Assembly: GCA_000695745.1 (NCBI GenBank)
Contig: ASHK01000328.1
Coordinates: forward strand, 1 to 8,255
DNA: 8,255 bases
Direction: 5' to 3'
Origin: Vibrio madracius
GTDB lineage: Bacteria; Pseudomonadota; Gammaproteobacteria; Enterobacterales; Vibrionaceae
Positions 1 through 7,075 of this stretch are shown in pieces. Positions within the stretch are counted from its first letter, which is position 1; the number at the start of each line of letters is the position of its first letter. The notes beneath the pieces are model-generated. The model ran no database searches, was not told the origin of the DNA, and was given only the letters and a program-made list of their open reading frames with translations. A program made the position numbers and the translations under genes.

Positions 1-148
1 ATTCACACGTCCCTTTTTGTGCTTTTCTCTGTCCTCTTAGCTTTTTCCTTCACACTATCTCCATCCACAGATGCAATATGTGATGATCCCTAACGTAATC
101 TTAGTTTCAGTAAAACACTAAAAACCGCGATGTCTTGAGGTTACATTA

Positions 149-364
149 ATGTCACTAACGCCTGCTCATCTTGCATTTATCGCATCCGCGTTAGCGGGTT
201 CTAACCAAAGAAAAGAACACTTACGTTATCTTGAGTCGTTGCATCAACAACCAAGATTAAACATAACCAATTGTTATTAAAATACTTCTATGATTATGGT
301 CTTCGTCTACAAGCCAGAATTAGTTGCTGTTGCCCCAGAAATACTTAATGCAATAAACACATAA
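149..364 (+). CDS. Possible small hypothetical protein, frameshifted (about 71 aa if repaired)
   Basis: An ATG at 149 follows a TGAGG Shine-Dalgarno at 136-140 with 8 bases between. As read, the frame stops after 43 codons at 280. If one C is restored in the CC at 267-268, the frame runs on through a protein-like stretch (QLLLKYFYDYGLRLQAR) up to about 318. A second shift near 319 would join it to the frame ending at the TAA at 362-364 (LVAVAPEILNAINT). The repaired product would be a soluble, mostly helical protein with a basic, leucine-rich middle. I do not recognise the family. Support is that the pieces read as natural protein and that the first break matches the one-base homopolymer losses in the other genes. 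It may equally be chance or a gene remnant. Confidence 0.35.
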
Positions 365-473
365 ACAATTCTTAAACATATGCATTTTATACATAATTAG
401 AATGCAAACCTTTCATTTTACTCATAAAAATTATCCATAGTATTTTTGGGTGTAAATCATCCGGTGATGTTTT

Positions 474-556
474 TCTTATATGAAACATCCCTTGACAGCA
501 GCCCTTTGTCGTTATGCTTGGTGCGTTCGTCTCTTGAGGAATCTTTCATATAAGAA
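474..556. repeat. 13-bp perfect inverted repeat flanking the reductase promoter
   Basis: TTCTTATATGAAA at 474-486 and its exact reverse complement TTTCATATAAGAA at 544-556 are separated by 57 bases. Each arm is itself a near-palindrome of the form TTC-N6-GAA. The left arm ends 5 bases before the candidate -35 and the right arm lies just downstream of the likely start of transcription. This is the arrangement expected of paired operator sites, not of an RNA hairpin, because the left arm would not be transcribed. The cognate regulator is unknown. The AraC-type regulator in this window is one candidate, by proximity only. Confidence 0.6.
492..518 (+). promoter_or_regulatory. Candidate sigma-70 promoter of the reductase gene
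   Basis: A perfect -35 hexamer TTGACA (492-497) is followed by TATGCT (513-518) as a -10. The spacer is only 15 bases, shorter than the usual 16-18. Given the one-base losses elsewhere in this window, the true spacer may be longer. Transcription would start near 525, leaving a leader of about 58 bases. The placement between the arms of the 474-556 inverted repeat supports a regulated promoter. Confidence 0.4.
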
Positions 557-565
557 TTAATCAGT

Positions 566-583
566 ATGAGGAATATTAACTAA
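566..583 (+). promoter_or_regulatory. Ribosome binding site with overlapping five-codon mini-ORF
   Basis: GAGGA at 568-572 lies 10 bases before the ATG at 583 and is the likely Shine-Dalgarno. The same bases sit inside a minimal ORF ATG-AGG-AAT-ATT-AAC-TAA (566-583), whose stop overlaps the start of the reductase gene as TAATG. Such an overlap permits translational coupling, but the mini-ORF has only a poor Shine-Dalgarno of its own and may be accidental. Confidence 0.4.
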
Positions 584-3500
584 TGACAAAGTTAATCGAA
601 GAGATAACGCTTGGGCTGTCTCAGACCACGCTTAAAAACCGCATTGTCATGGCACCAATGACCATTCAATCGGCTTTTTTTGACGGTAGAGTAACACAAG
701 AAATGGTCGATTACTATGCCTCTCGCTCGGGAGATGCAGGGGCCATTATCGTGGAAAGCGCATTTGTCGAAAACTATGGCCGCGCATTCCCTGGAGCTTT
801 AGGTATCAACCACGACAGTAAAATTGCTGGTCTAAAAACATTAGCAACAGCAATCAAAGCAAAAGGTTCAAAAGCTATTTTGCAAATTTATCATGCGGGA
901 CGCATGGCAAATGGCGAATTAATGGTGGCCACCAACCGATCTCTGCCAGTCCTGTTGCCGCTTTACGCGATAACGCAGAAACCCCGCTCGAGATGACCGA
1001 AGAGCAAATTATTGGCATGATCGACCATTTTGGTGACGCGGTGAATCGTGCCATTCTTGCAGGCTTTGACGGTGTCGAAATCCATGGTGCCAACACTTAC
1101 CTTATCCAACAGTTCTTCTCTCCACACTCCAACCGACGCACTGATAAATGGGGTGGCGATATTGAAAAACGCACCACATTCCCACTCGCTATTTTAGAGA
1201 AGGCGAAACAGGTTGCTAACGCTCACCAAATGCCTGAGTTCATCATCGGCTACCGTTTCTCTCCGGAAGAGATTGAAGAGCCGGGAATCCGTTTTGAAGA
1301 GACCATGTTCCTTCTTGATAAACTCGCTCAAAGCGGCCTTGATTATTTCCATTTCTCAATGGGTAATTACGCTCGAAACTCTATTGTCAATCCAGAAGAC
1401 AAAGAACCGCTGATCCGCAAATTCCACGCGTTGAAGTCGGAAAATGTTGCTAAAGTCCCGGTTATCGGAGTCGGCGGCATTGCTCAGCGTAAAGATGCGG
1501 ATGCTGCACTTGAGCAAGGTTATGACATGGTCAGTATCGGTAAAGGCTTCCTTGTCGAACCGACTTGGGCAAAGAAAGCCATGGATAATGAAGTCTGTGC
1601 TGAGTTTGCTGATATTGCTCAACAACAAGCACTCATGATTCCAACACCTTTATGGGAGATCATGGATTACATGATCATCGACAGTGCAGCAGAAGCATTG
1701 AAACACCAGCGTATCAAAGAGCTTCAAAGTGTCGAGATTAAGTTCGAACCGGGTGAGTATACTGCGTATGGCTATGGTCATAATGGCAAACTTCCGGTCA
1801 CGGTTAGTTTCTCTGAAGATAAAATTCTCGATATTTCTGTCGATTCCTCAAAAGAGTCAGACGGCATCGCCAACCCTGCTTTTGAACGTATTCCTCAGCA
1901 AATACTCGATGGTCAAACACTGAATATCGACGTTATTTCTGGCGCTACCGTGAGTAGCCAAGCAGTTCTTGATGGTGTGTCTAATGCCGTGGATCTCGCT
2001 GGGGCAACTCAGAAGCACTGCGTTGTAAAGCACGTGAAGCGGTTGAGTGGTCAACCGAAGTCATCGAAGACACCGTAGATGTGGTGGTTGTCGGTGGCGG
2101 CGGCGCAGGTTTGAGCGCAGCGCTTACCGCATTAGATAATCATCAATCAGTGATTGTACTAGAGAAATTCCCAGCTATCGGTGGTAACACCGTTCGCACT
2201 GGTGGTTGGGTTAACGCCGCAGAACCAAAATGGCAAAAAGCATTCCCAGCTCTTGCCGGGGAAGCTGACTATCTAAAAGCGCTTGCTGACACACCTGAAT
2301 CTGAAATTGCGCCAGAGTATCTCTCGGACTTCCGCACATTGAAAGATCAGCTAGCAAACTATTTCCTAGATGTAGACGCAGGTAACCACTACCTGTTCGA
2401 CTCCACTGAACTACACTTGATCCAGACTTATCTTGGCGGCAAACGCACTAACTTAGATGGTGAGTCAATCTATGGCCAATACGATCTCGTGCATACACTG
2501 ACTAGCCGAGCTATGGAATCGATTGATTGGCTAACAGAGAAAGGCATCGATTTTAACCGTGGTATGGTCGACATTGCCGTGGGTGCCCTATGGCGTCGAG
2601 CTCACAAACCAAATCGCCCTAAAGGTGTTGAATTTGTTGAAAAACTGCAAAAGCACATTATCGCTCAAGGTGGCCGTATTATCACGGATACACGTGCAGA
2701 CGACTTGATTATTGAAAACGGTCAAGTCGTGGGTATTCATGCTACTCATTCAAACGGCACGAAATACAAACTCACTACGAAGCAGGGTGTCGTCTTGGCA
2801 TCGGGCGGGTTTGGTGCCAACACTAAGATGCTCCAGAAGTACAATAACTACTGGAACGAAATCGCCGATGACATCAAGACAACTAACTCTCCTGCGCTTG
2901 TGGGTGATGGTATTGCCATTGGTGAAACGCGGGGCAGAATTAGTCGGTATGGAGTATATCCAGCTGATGCCAATTGGTGACCCTAAGTCAGGTGCATTGC
3001 TGACAGGCTTGATTGTGCCACCAGAAAACTTTGTCTTTGTTAATCAACAGGGCAAACGCTTTGTTAACGAATGTGAAAGCCGCGACGTGCTGTCTAACTC
3101 ATTCTTCGATAATGGCGGTGTGATTTACATGATTGCGGATGAAGAAATTCGCAAAACAGCGGCAAACACAACCGACGAGACTATCGAACGAGAAATTGAA
3201 GAAGGCATTATCATTAAAGCCGACACGATTGAAGAGTTGGCGCAGAAGATCAATGTTCCAGCAGCCGAACTTAGTGAAACCATTCGTTTGTATAACTCCT
3301 ACGTTGATAATGGACGTGACCCAGAGTTCCAAAAAGGTGCGCTTGGTCTTAAAGTCGAACAGGCGCCTTTCTACGCGACGCCTAGAAAACCATCGGTACA
3401 CCATACGATGGGCGGTCTCAAGATCGATACTGACGCTCGCGTATTGAGTAAACAGGGAGCGCCAATTCCCGGCCTGTATGCCGCTGGTGAAGTAACGGGT

Positions 3501-3599
3501 GGTATTCACGCTGGTAACCGCCTCGGTGGTAACGCCTTAATTGATATATTCACTTACGGCCGAATCGCAGGTCAAAACGTTTCTCAAAGAAACTCGTAA
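583..3599 (+). CDS. NADH-dependent 2-enoate (acrylate-type) reductase, OYE/FMN_bind/FAD_binding_2 fusion; frameshifted as read
   Basis: After restoring the reading frame, this is one soluble protein of about 1006 aa with no signal peptide, so cytoplasmic. Residues 1 to about 345 are an Old Yellow Enzyme-like TIM barrel ([22 protein letters not shown]168-G-A-N171, VPVIGVGGI), probably the NADH-oxidising part. Residues about 388-478 are FMN_bind with the ApbE target motif D450-V-I-S-G-A-T456, so Thr456 should carry covalent FMN. Residues about 500-1000 are a FAD_binding_2 flavocytochrome c/fumarate reductase domain (VVGGGGAG at the start). It keeps the catalytic Arg (R835 in ESRD), H942 (VHHTMGG) and R981 (GNRLGGNA), but has Met797 where fumarate reductases have a substrate His. 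This points to a monocarboxylic enoate; characterised Vibrio acrylate and cinnamate reductases share the architecture. Frame breaks lie at about 921 (one A lost), 2009 (one T lost) and 2929-2934 (two G lost). The adjacent apbE supports the flavinylation. Family assignment is firm; the substrate is inferred. Confidence 0.85.
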
Positions 3600-3604
3600 A
3601 CAAA

Positions 3605-3635
3605 AGGGAAGCCTCTGGCTTCCCTATTTTTATTT
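3605..3635 (+). terminator. Intrinsic terminator between the reductase gene and apbE
   Basis: GGGAAGCC (3606-3613), loop TCT, GGCTTCCC (3617-3624) form a perfect 8-bp GC-rich stem, with an extra A-T pair at the base, followed by TATTTTTATTT. It starts 6 bases after the reductase stop and ends shortly before the apbE Shine-Dalgarno. No separate promoter for apbE is visible in the 53-base gap, so the hairpin probably lets only part of the transcription through. That would make much less of the modifying enzyme than of its substrate protein. Confidence 0.85.
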
Positions 3636-3652
3636 CTGTTTGGAGACATACT

Positions 3653-4597
3653 ATGCCTAGCTATAAAACTCGCTTTCAAATGATGGGGACCTTCATTGAT
3701 CTAGTTATTCATCATCACAATGGCGAGCAGTTGCTAAAGGACTGTTATCTCCAACTCCAAGAGTTCGCCCAGCGCTTTACCGTGAATGAACCTCACTCAG
3801 AGCTGATGAACGTCAATCACAATGCAGGCATTCGTCCGGTACGTGTCAAAGCTGATTTATATGAACTGTTGAAAACTGCCACCGCAGTTAGCCTTGATAA
3901 CACCAATCCTTTTAACATCGCCATTGGGCCGTTAATCAAAACGTGGCGTATTGGTTTTAAGGACGCAACTCTGCCCTCCGAGGCTGAGCTTGCACCAAAG
4001 CTTGATCTCGTCAATCCTTCGCACATAGTGTTCGATGACGTCTACCAAACGGTATTCTTAACCAAAGTAGGTATGCAGATTGATTTAGGCGCCATCGCCA
4101 AAGGCTATTTTGCTGACAGGATAAAGCAGTATTTAGTTAGCCAAGGGGTAGCGTCCGGCTATATCAGCTTGGGAGGGAACGTATTGACCATAGGGCATGC
4201 ACCAGCTAACAAAGAAAAAGCATGGACGGTTGGCATTCAGGACCCATTTCGCCCAAGGGGCCAAGTTTGCCGAATCGTACCGCTTAACGACAAGTCCGTC
4301 GTCACATCTGGCATCAATGAACGCTTCTTTGAACACAACGGGGTTCGTTATCACCATTTACTCGATGCCCAAAGCGGCAAACCTATCGTAACGGACATCG
4401 CGAGCGTAACGATTATTTCCAAGTTGTCTGTCGATGGTGAAATATGGAGTACAGCGGGTTTCCTGACTTCGGTTGACGACGCTTTAGCTTATTTGAATCA
4501 GCAACCGCACATCGAAGCTATTGTTATTTCCAACCAAGGTCACGTGCATATTACTCAAGGACTCATCGACAACGGTCATACGATTGTCGAAAAGTGA
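3653..4597 (+). CDS. apbE: FAD:protein FMN transferase (ApbE family), cytosolic
   Basis: This enzyme splits FAD and attaches FMN through a phosphoester bond to Ser/Thr in target motifs of the form Dxx(S/T)GA(S/T). The obvious target is Thr456 of the reductase immediately upstream. The 314-aa frame is intact. Family motifs run in order: MGTF at 11-14, FNIAIGPLIKTWR at 87-99, DLGAIAKGY at 144-152, SLGGN at 172-176, WTVGIQDP at 191-198, VVTSG at 216-220, and YHHLLDAQSGKP at 233-244. There is no signal peptide or lipobox, unlike periplasmic ApbE lipoproteins that serve Nqr or Rnf, so it should act in the cytoplasm where the reductase is made. The C-terminal metal-site segment reads E263-I-W-S-T267 in place of the usual D-x-x-S-T, a Glu variant I associate with cytosolic ApbE proteins. 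The start is backed by GGAG at 3642-3645, 7 bases before the ATG. It probably depends on readthrough of the terminator at 3605-3635. Confidence 0.93.
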   Translation: MPSYKTRFQMMGTFIDLVIHHHNGEQLLKDCYLQLQEFAQRFTVNEPHSELMNVNHNAGIRPVRVKADLYELLKTATAVSLDNTNPFNIAIGPLIKTWRIGFKDATLPSEAELAPKLDLVNPSHIVFDDVYQTVFLTKVGMQIDLGAIAKGYFADRIKQYLVSQGVASGYISLGGNVLTIGHAPANKEKAWTVGIQDPFRPRGQVCRIVPLNDKSVVTSGINERFFEHNGVRYHHLLDAQSGKPIVTDIASVTIISKLSVDGEIWSTAGFLTSVDDALAYLNQQPHIEAIVISNQGHVHITQGLIDNGHTIVEK

Positions 4598-4639
4598 GAC
4601 TATCAGCCCAAGTCATTCCCCCTGCGCAAGCTCACTCTA

Positions 4640-4651
4640 GCAAACGTTTGC
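4640..4651. promoter_or_regulatory. PurR-type operator (perfect 12-bp palindrome)
   Basis: GCAAACGTTTGC is a perfect palindrome with the central CG of LacI-family operators and equals the 12-base core of the enterobacterial and Vibrio PurR box (ACGCAAACGTTTNCGT). The outermost consensus bases are not conserved here (TA on the left, AA on the right). It overlaps the -35 of the promoter for the downstream amidohydrolase, a position suited to repression. Another LacI-family repressor could use the same site. Confidence 0.6.
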
Positions 4652-4675
4652 AATTCATCTAGAACTCACTATTAT
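4648..4675 (+). promoter_or_regulatory. Sigma-70 promoter of the amidohydrolase gene
   Basis: TTGCAA (4648-4653) and TATTAT (4670-4675) are separated by 16 bases and give a start near 4682, 28 bases before the ATG. The -35 shares four bases with the PurR-like palindrome. A weak Shine-Dalgarno TAAGAG (4699-4704) precedes the ATG at 4710 by 5 bases. Confidence 0.5.
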
Positions 4676-4709
4676 TCGCGCTTATTCAAAACAATAATTA
4701 AGAGTTACC

Positions 4710-6109
4710 ATGAATATCAAGCAAACGTTACTTGCCACAACTATCGCTGGTTTGAGTACCTTTTCACACGCTGCTCAACACGTCGACCTGATGATCACTG
4801 ACGCGCTAGTGCTAACAATGAACCAAGAAAAGACCGTGTACCAAAACGGTACTGTGGTTATCGACGACAATAAAATTGTTGCAGTGGCGACGAAACACTT
4901 GCCAAGCAATACAAAGCCGAGCAAACACTTGATGTGGATGGTGATATCGTGATGCCAGGCCTAATCAACACCCATACTCATGTTTCAATGACGGTGTTCC
5001 GCTCTCTTGCTGATGATGTGCCAGATCGCTTACACCGCTATATTTTCCCGCTTGAAGCCAAATTGGTGTCTCGTGATATGGTTCGTATCGGTGCAAACCT
5101 TGGTAACGTTGAGATGGTGAAAGGTGGTGTTACCACCTACGCAGACATGTACTACTTTGAAGATGAAGTGGCCAAAACCGTCGACAAAATCGGTATGCGC
5201 GCCGTATTAGGCGAAACCGTGATTAAATTCCCAGTCGCTGATGCTGCCAATGCAGATGAAGGCATCAAATACGCATTAAACTTTATTGAAGAGTATAAAG
5301 ACCACCCTCGTATTACCCCGGCGTTTGCGCCACACGGCCCTTATACCAATACCACAGAAACGCTACAGAAAATCGCTAAGCTATCGTTGGAGCACGACGT
5401 GCCCGTCATGATCCATCTTGCTGAATCTCATCGAGAACAAGAGAAGATCGCAGAGCGTTCCAATGGTATGTCTCCGGTTCAATACATGCACAGTATCGGC
5501 GCGCTGAATAAAAACCTTGTCGGTGCACACATGATTCTGGTTGATGACGAAGACATCAAGTTGGTGAAGGAATCTGATATGGGTGTAGCACACAATATGA
5601 GTGCAAATATCAAATCGGCGAAAGGCGTCTCTCCTGCCCTAAAAATGTATGACCAAGCGTCCGTATTGGTCTAGGTACCTGATGGCCCTATGTCTGGCAA
5701 CACACTCAGTACTATTGACGAGTTCAATCAAGTGGCTAAGGTCCACAAGTTGGTCAACAAAGATCGAGCTGCCATGCCTCCAATCAAAGTCATCGATATG
5801 GCGACCATGGGTGCGGCACGCGCACTGCATATGGAAGATAAAATTGGCTCATTAGAATCTGGCAAGTTGGCGGACATTATTGTCATTGATACCAAAGCGC
5901 CAAACATGGTTCCGGTTTACAACCCTTACTCAGCGTTGGTTTACTCGGCGAATTCCGCTAACGTTAAACATACTATCGTCGATGGCAAAATCATCATGAA
6001 AGACCGTCACATGCTAACGGTCGATGAAGATAAAATTCGTGAGGAAGCCTTAGCGTTTACTGATGTGGTTCGTAAGACGGTCGTTGACGCTGGCGAAGTA
6101 GTTCAATAG
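4710..6109 (+). CDS. Exported amidohydrolase, MTA/SAH deaminase-like (TRZ/ATZ family); frameshifted as read
   Basis: Repaired, this is a metal-dependent hydrolase of about 466 aa. Residues 1-21 form a Sec signal peptide (NIKQ start, hydrophobic core, likely cut after SHA), so the enzyme should be periplasmic. The family active site is complete: H89-T-H91, H209 in APHGPYT, H236 and E239 in HLAES, H274 in GAH, and D325 in GTDGP. The spacing and flanks (LADDVP, EMVKGGVTTYADMYYF) resemble methylthioadenosine/S-adenosylhomocysteine deaminases, which remove the 6-amino group of adenine nucleosides, but the substrate here is not shown. Breaks as read: one G lost at 4886-4887, one G lost at 5657, and one extra T at 5680. 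The last two cancel, leaving a short scrambled stretch with a stop at 5672-5674. Restoring them gives the conserved sequence DQGVRIGLGTDGP. The PurR-like operator upstream fits a purine role. A signal peptide is unusual, since characterised MtaD enzymes are cytosolic. Family sure, substrate open. Confidence 0.85.
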
Positions 6110-6130
6110 ACATCTCTCGCACCCACAAAA

Positions 6131-6162
6131 AAACGCTTGGTGTGAACCAAGCGTTTTCTTTT
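6131..6162. terminator. Bidirectional intrinsic terminator between convergent genes
   Basis: AAACGCTTGG (6131-6140), loop TGTGAA and CCAAGCGTTT (6147-6156) form a perfect 10-bp stem. On the plus strand it is followed by TTTTCTTTT. On the minus strand the A-run at 6127-6133 supplies a U-run. It can therefore end both the amidohydrolase transcript and the convergent DsbB-family transcript, whose stop codon lies 6 bases beyond it. Confidence 0.9.
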
Positions 6163-6168
6163 CTAAAG

Positions 6169-6716
6169 CTACTTAAAGTTATCGAGCAGCCAATAGCTAA
6201 CTGGGTTATCCGGACATTGATACGGACCACATTCAATAAAGGTCGACCCGACGTTAATAGCGACCGCCACAATAGCCAAAATACAGACGACTCGGCCAAA
6301 CATACTCATTTGATAGTGCTCGTCACTCCACTCTTTGTTCCAAAGTAACAATAGCAATGCGACCCCAGCTATGGTCATTGCGAAAATCACAAACGCCCAC
6401 GTATAGTAGTGCATCCCTAATATCGGACTACCATACCCTGGCGTCCCAGGAATGACATGCAGTGATACCTGGCGAAGCGCTGTCGCCGCACCAAATAAAG
6501 CCCCCACTAAAATAACGCCATAGTGACGTTGCTCAGTGCCATAGACAATATTGAGCAAGAACCCAAACATGACCATTACAAAACCAATTCGCTGCAACAG
6601 ACAAAGTGGGCATGGCAGTTCATTCCAAGCAATCTGTAATACCGACCCATGAGTAAAACAAAGGTGATGCCAAGTAATCCAAGTGTGTTCAGCAAGGTAA
6701 TGTGCTTATGATTCAT
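6169..6716 (-). CDS. DsbB-family disulfide bond formation protein; frameshifted as read
   Basis: Repaired, this is an inner-membrane protein of 182 aa that would reoxidise a periplasmic thiol oxidase such as DsbA and pass electrons to quinone. The first cysteine pair is C36-P-L-C39 in ELPCPLCLLQR after the first membrane segment. The second is C163 and C168 in the C-terminal ECGPYQCPDNP. Further hydrophobic segments lie at about 44-57, 68-85, 104-125 and 139-158, with the family signature ALRQVSLHVIPGTPGYG between. The frame breaks after codon 24: one A is missing near 6645 on the plus strand, and restoring it joins the N-terminus (NHKHITLL, start at 6716) to the rest. The second Cys pair near the C-terminus differs from E. 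coli DsbB and matches the shorter subfamily paired with DUF5993. That small gene ends 15 bases upstream, so the two form an operon. This is likely an accessory copy beside a housekeeping dsbB elsewhere. Confidence 0.85.
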
Positions 6717-6731
6717 AAATCGTCACCCCCA

Positions 6732-6887
6732 TTACAACAAAATCGACAACGTGTCAGTTGCATGATGATGAAACCAATACAGCCCAATCACAACAGAGAC
6801 ACTAAAAAACGCATAACCCACGCCTTTTTTCCCCATGAACGCACTGACCATTGCGATCAAGAGTAGTAAGAAAATTAAACTCATCAT
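6732..6887 (-). CDS. DUF5993-type small membrane protein, DsbB partner
   Basis: This 51-aa frame starts MMSLIFLLLLIAMVSAF, which forms a first membrane helix. A short basic turn (GKKG) and a second hydrophobic stretch (FFSVSVVIGLYWF) follow, and the tail HHHATDTLSILL is typical of the DUF5993 family as I remember it. An AAGGTAGG Shine-Dalgarno precedes the ATG, and a second in-frame ATG follows at once. The frame is intact. Members of this family are usually encoded directly before a DsbB-family gene, as here with a 15-base gap. The function is unknown; a helper in DsbB assembly or quinone access is only a guess. The His cluster at residues 40-42 is a possible metal or quinone contact. Confidence 0.8.
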   Translation of the reverse strand: MMSLIFLLLLIAMVSAFMGKKGVGYAFFSVSVVIGLYWFHHHATDTLSILL

Positions 6888-6942
6888 ATGAGGCCTACCT
6901 TATTGTTTTAGTGAGTATTATCCTTCCGAAAGCCTGGATGTA

Positions 6943-6970
6943 AGTATAGAAAGAGTTGTCGATGTTGCAA
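6943..6970 (-). promoter_or_regulatory. Sigma-70 promoter of the DUF5993-dsbB operon
   Basis: Read on the minus strand, TTGCAA (6970-6965) and TATACT (6948-6943) are separated by 16 bases. Transcription would begin near 6936, about 49 bases before the DUF5993 start. This suggests the pair is expressed independently of the upstream regulator gene. Confidence 0.55.
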
Positions 6971-7042
6971 AAAACGAACGGTAGGAAATCTGCAGACTTA
7001 GATTGTATAAATCACTTCAATACGCTTTGACGGACTGTTTAG

Positions 7043-7067
7043 CGTTCTCGCCAAAGCCTAGAGAACG
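7043..7067. repeat. 7-bp inverted repeat after the regulator gene
   Basis: CGTTCTC (7043-7049) and GAGAACG (7061-7067) could form a 7-bp stem with an 11-base loop just downstream of the regulator stop codon. No T-run follows on the minus strand, so it is a poor intrinsic terminator. It may protect the transcript end or be chance. The remainder of 6888-7075 contains only the operon promoter and no gene that I can support. Confidence 0.4.
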
Positions 7068-7075
7068 TAACCACA

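Larger units (their letters stand above)
1..582. other. Upstream non-coding or weakly coding stretch before the reductase gene
   Basis: No convincing full-length gene was found here on either strand. The first 60 bases are pyrimidine-rich on the plus strand. Positions 149-364 hold a possible small broken ORF, listed separately. Positions 365-455 are AT-rich and carry a short inverted repeat (TGCATT at 381-386, AATGCA at 401-406) of unknown meaning. Positions 474-582 make up the control region of the reductase gene. A plus-strand frame open from base 1 to a stop at 91-93 could be the tail of a gene starting outside the window, but nothing in it is recognisable. Confidence 0.6.

Noticed and set aside
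1..93. Plus-strand frame open from the first base to a stop at 91-93, with a hydrophobic stretch
   Set aside because: It has no start in the window and no recognisable motif. Another frame is also open over most of this T-rich stretch, so openness here means little.
451..468. FNR-like site in the reductase leader
   Set aside because: The ATCA/TGAT pair around CCGG does not match TTGAT-N4-ATCAA in order or spacing.
2000..2960. Programmed ribosomal frameshifting to explain the split reductase frames
   Set aside because: No slippery heptamer or downstream structure was seen at the junctions. Several junctions in one gene, and the same pattern in unrelated genes, fit base loss better.
2081..2980. 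Separate gene for a stand-alone FAD-binding protein
   Set aside because: It begins in the middle of the linker, ends by frameshift inside a conserved segment, and lacks a Shine-Dalgarno. It is part of the 583-3599 gene.
3099..3509. 136-codon minus-strand frame inside the reductase gene
   Set aside because: It lies wholly opposite the conserved FAD_binding_2 coding sequence and has no ribosome site or recognisable domain. It is a shadow of the real gene.
6962..7030. 22-codon plus-strand ORF between the regulator and the DUF5993 gene
   Set aside because: It has no Shine-Dalgarno, runs opposite a good minus-strand promoter, and its composition is not protein-like.
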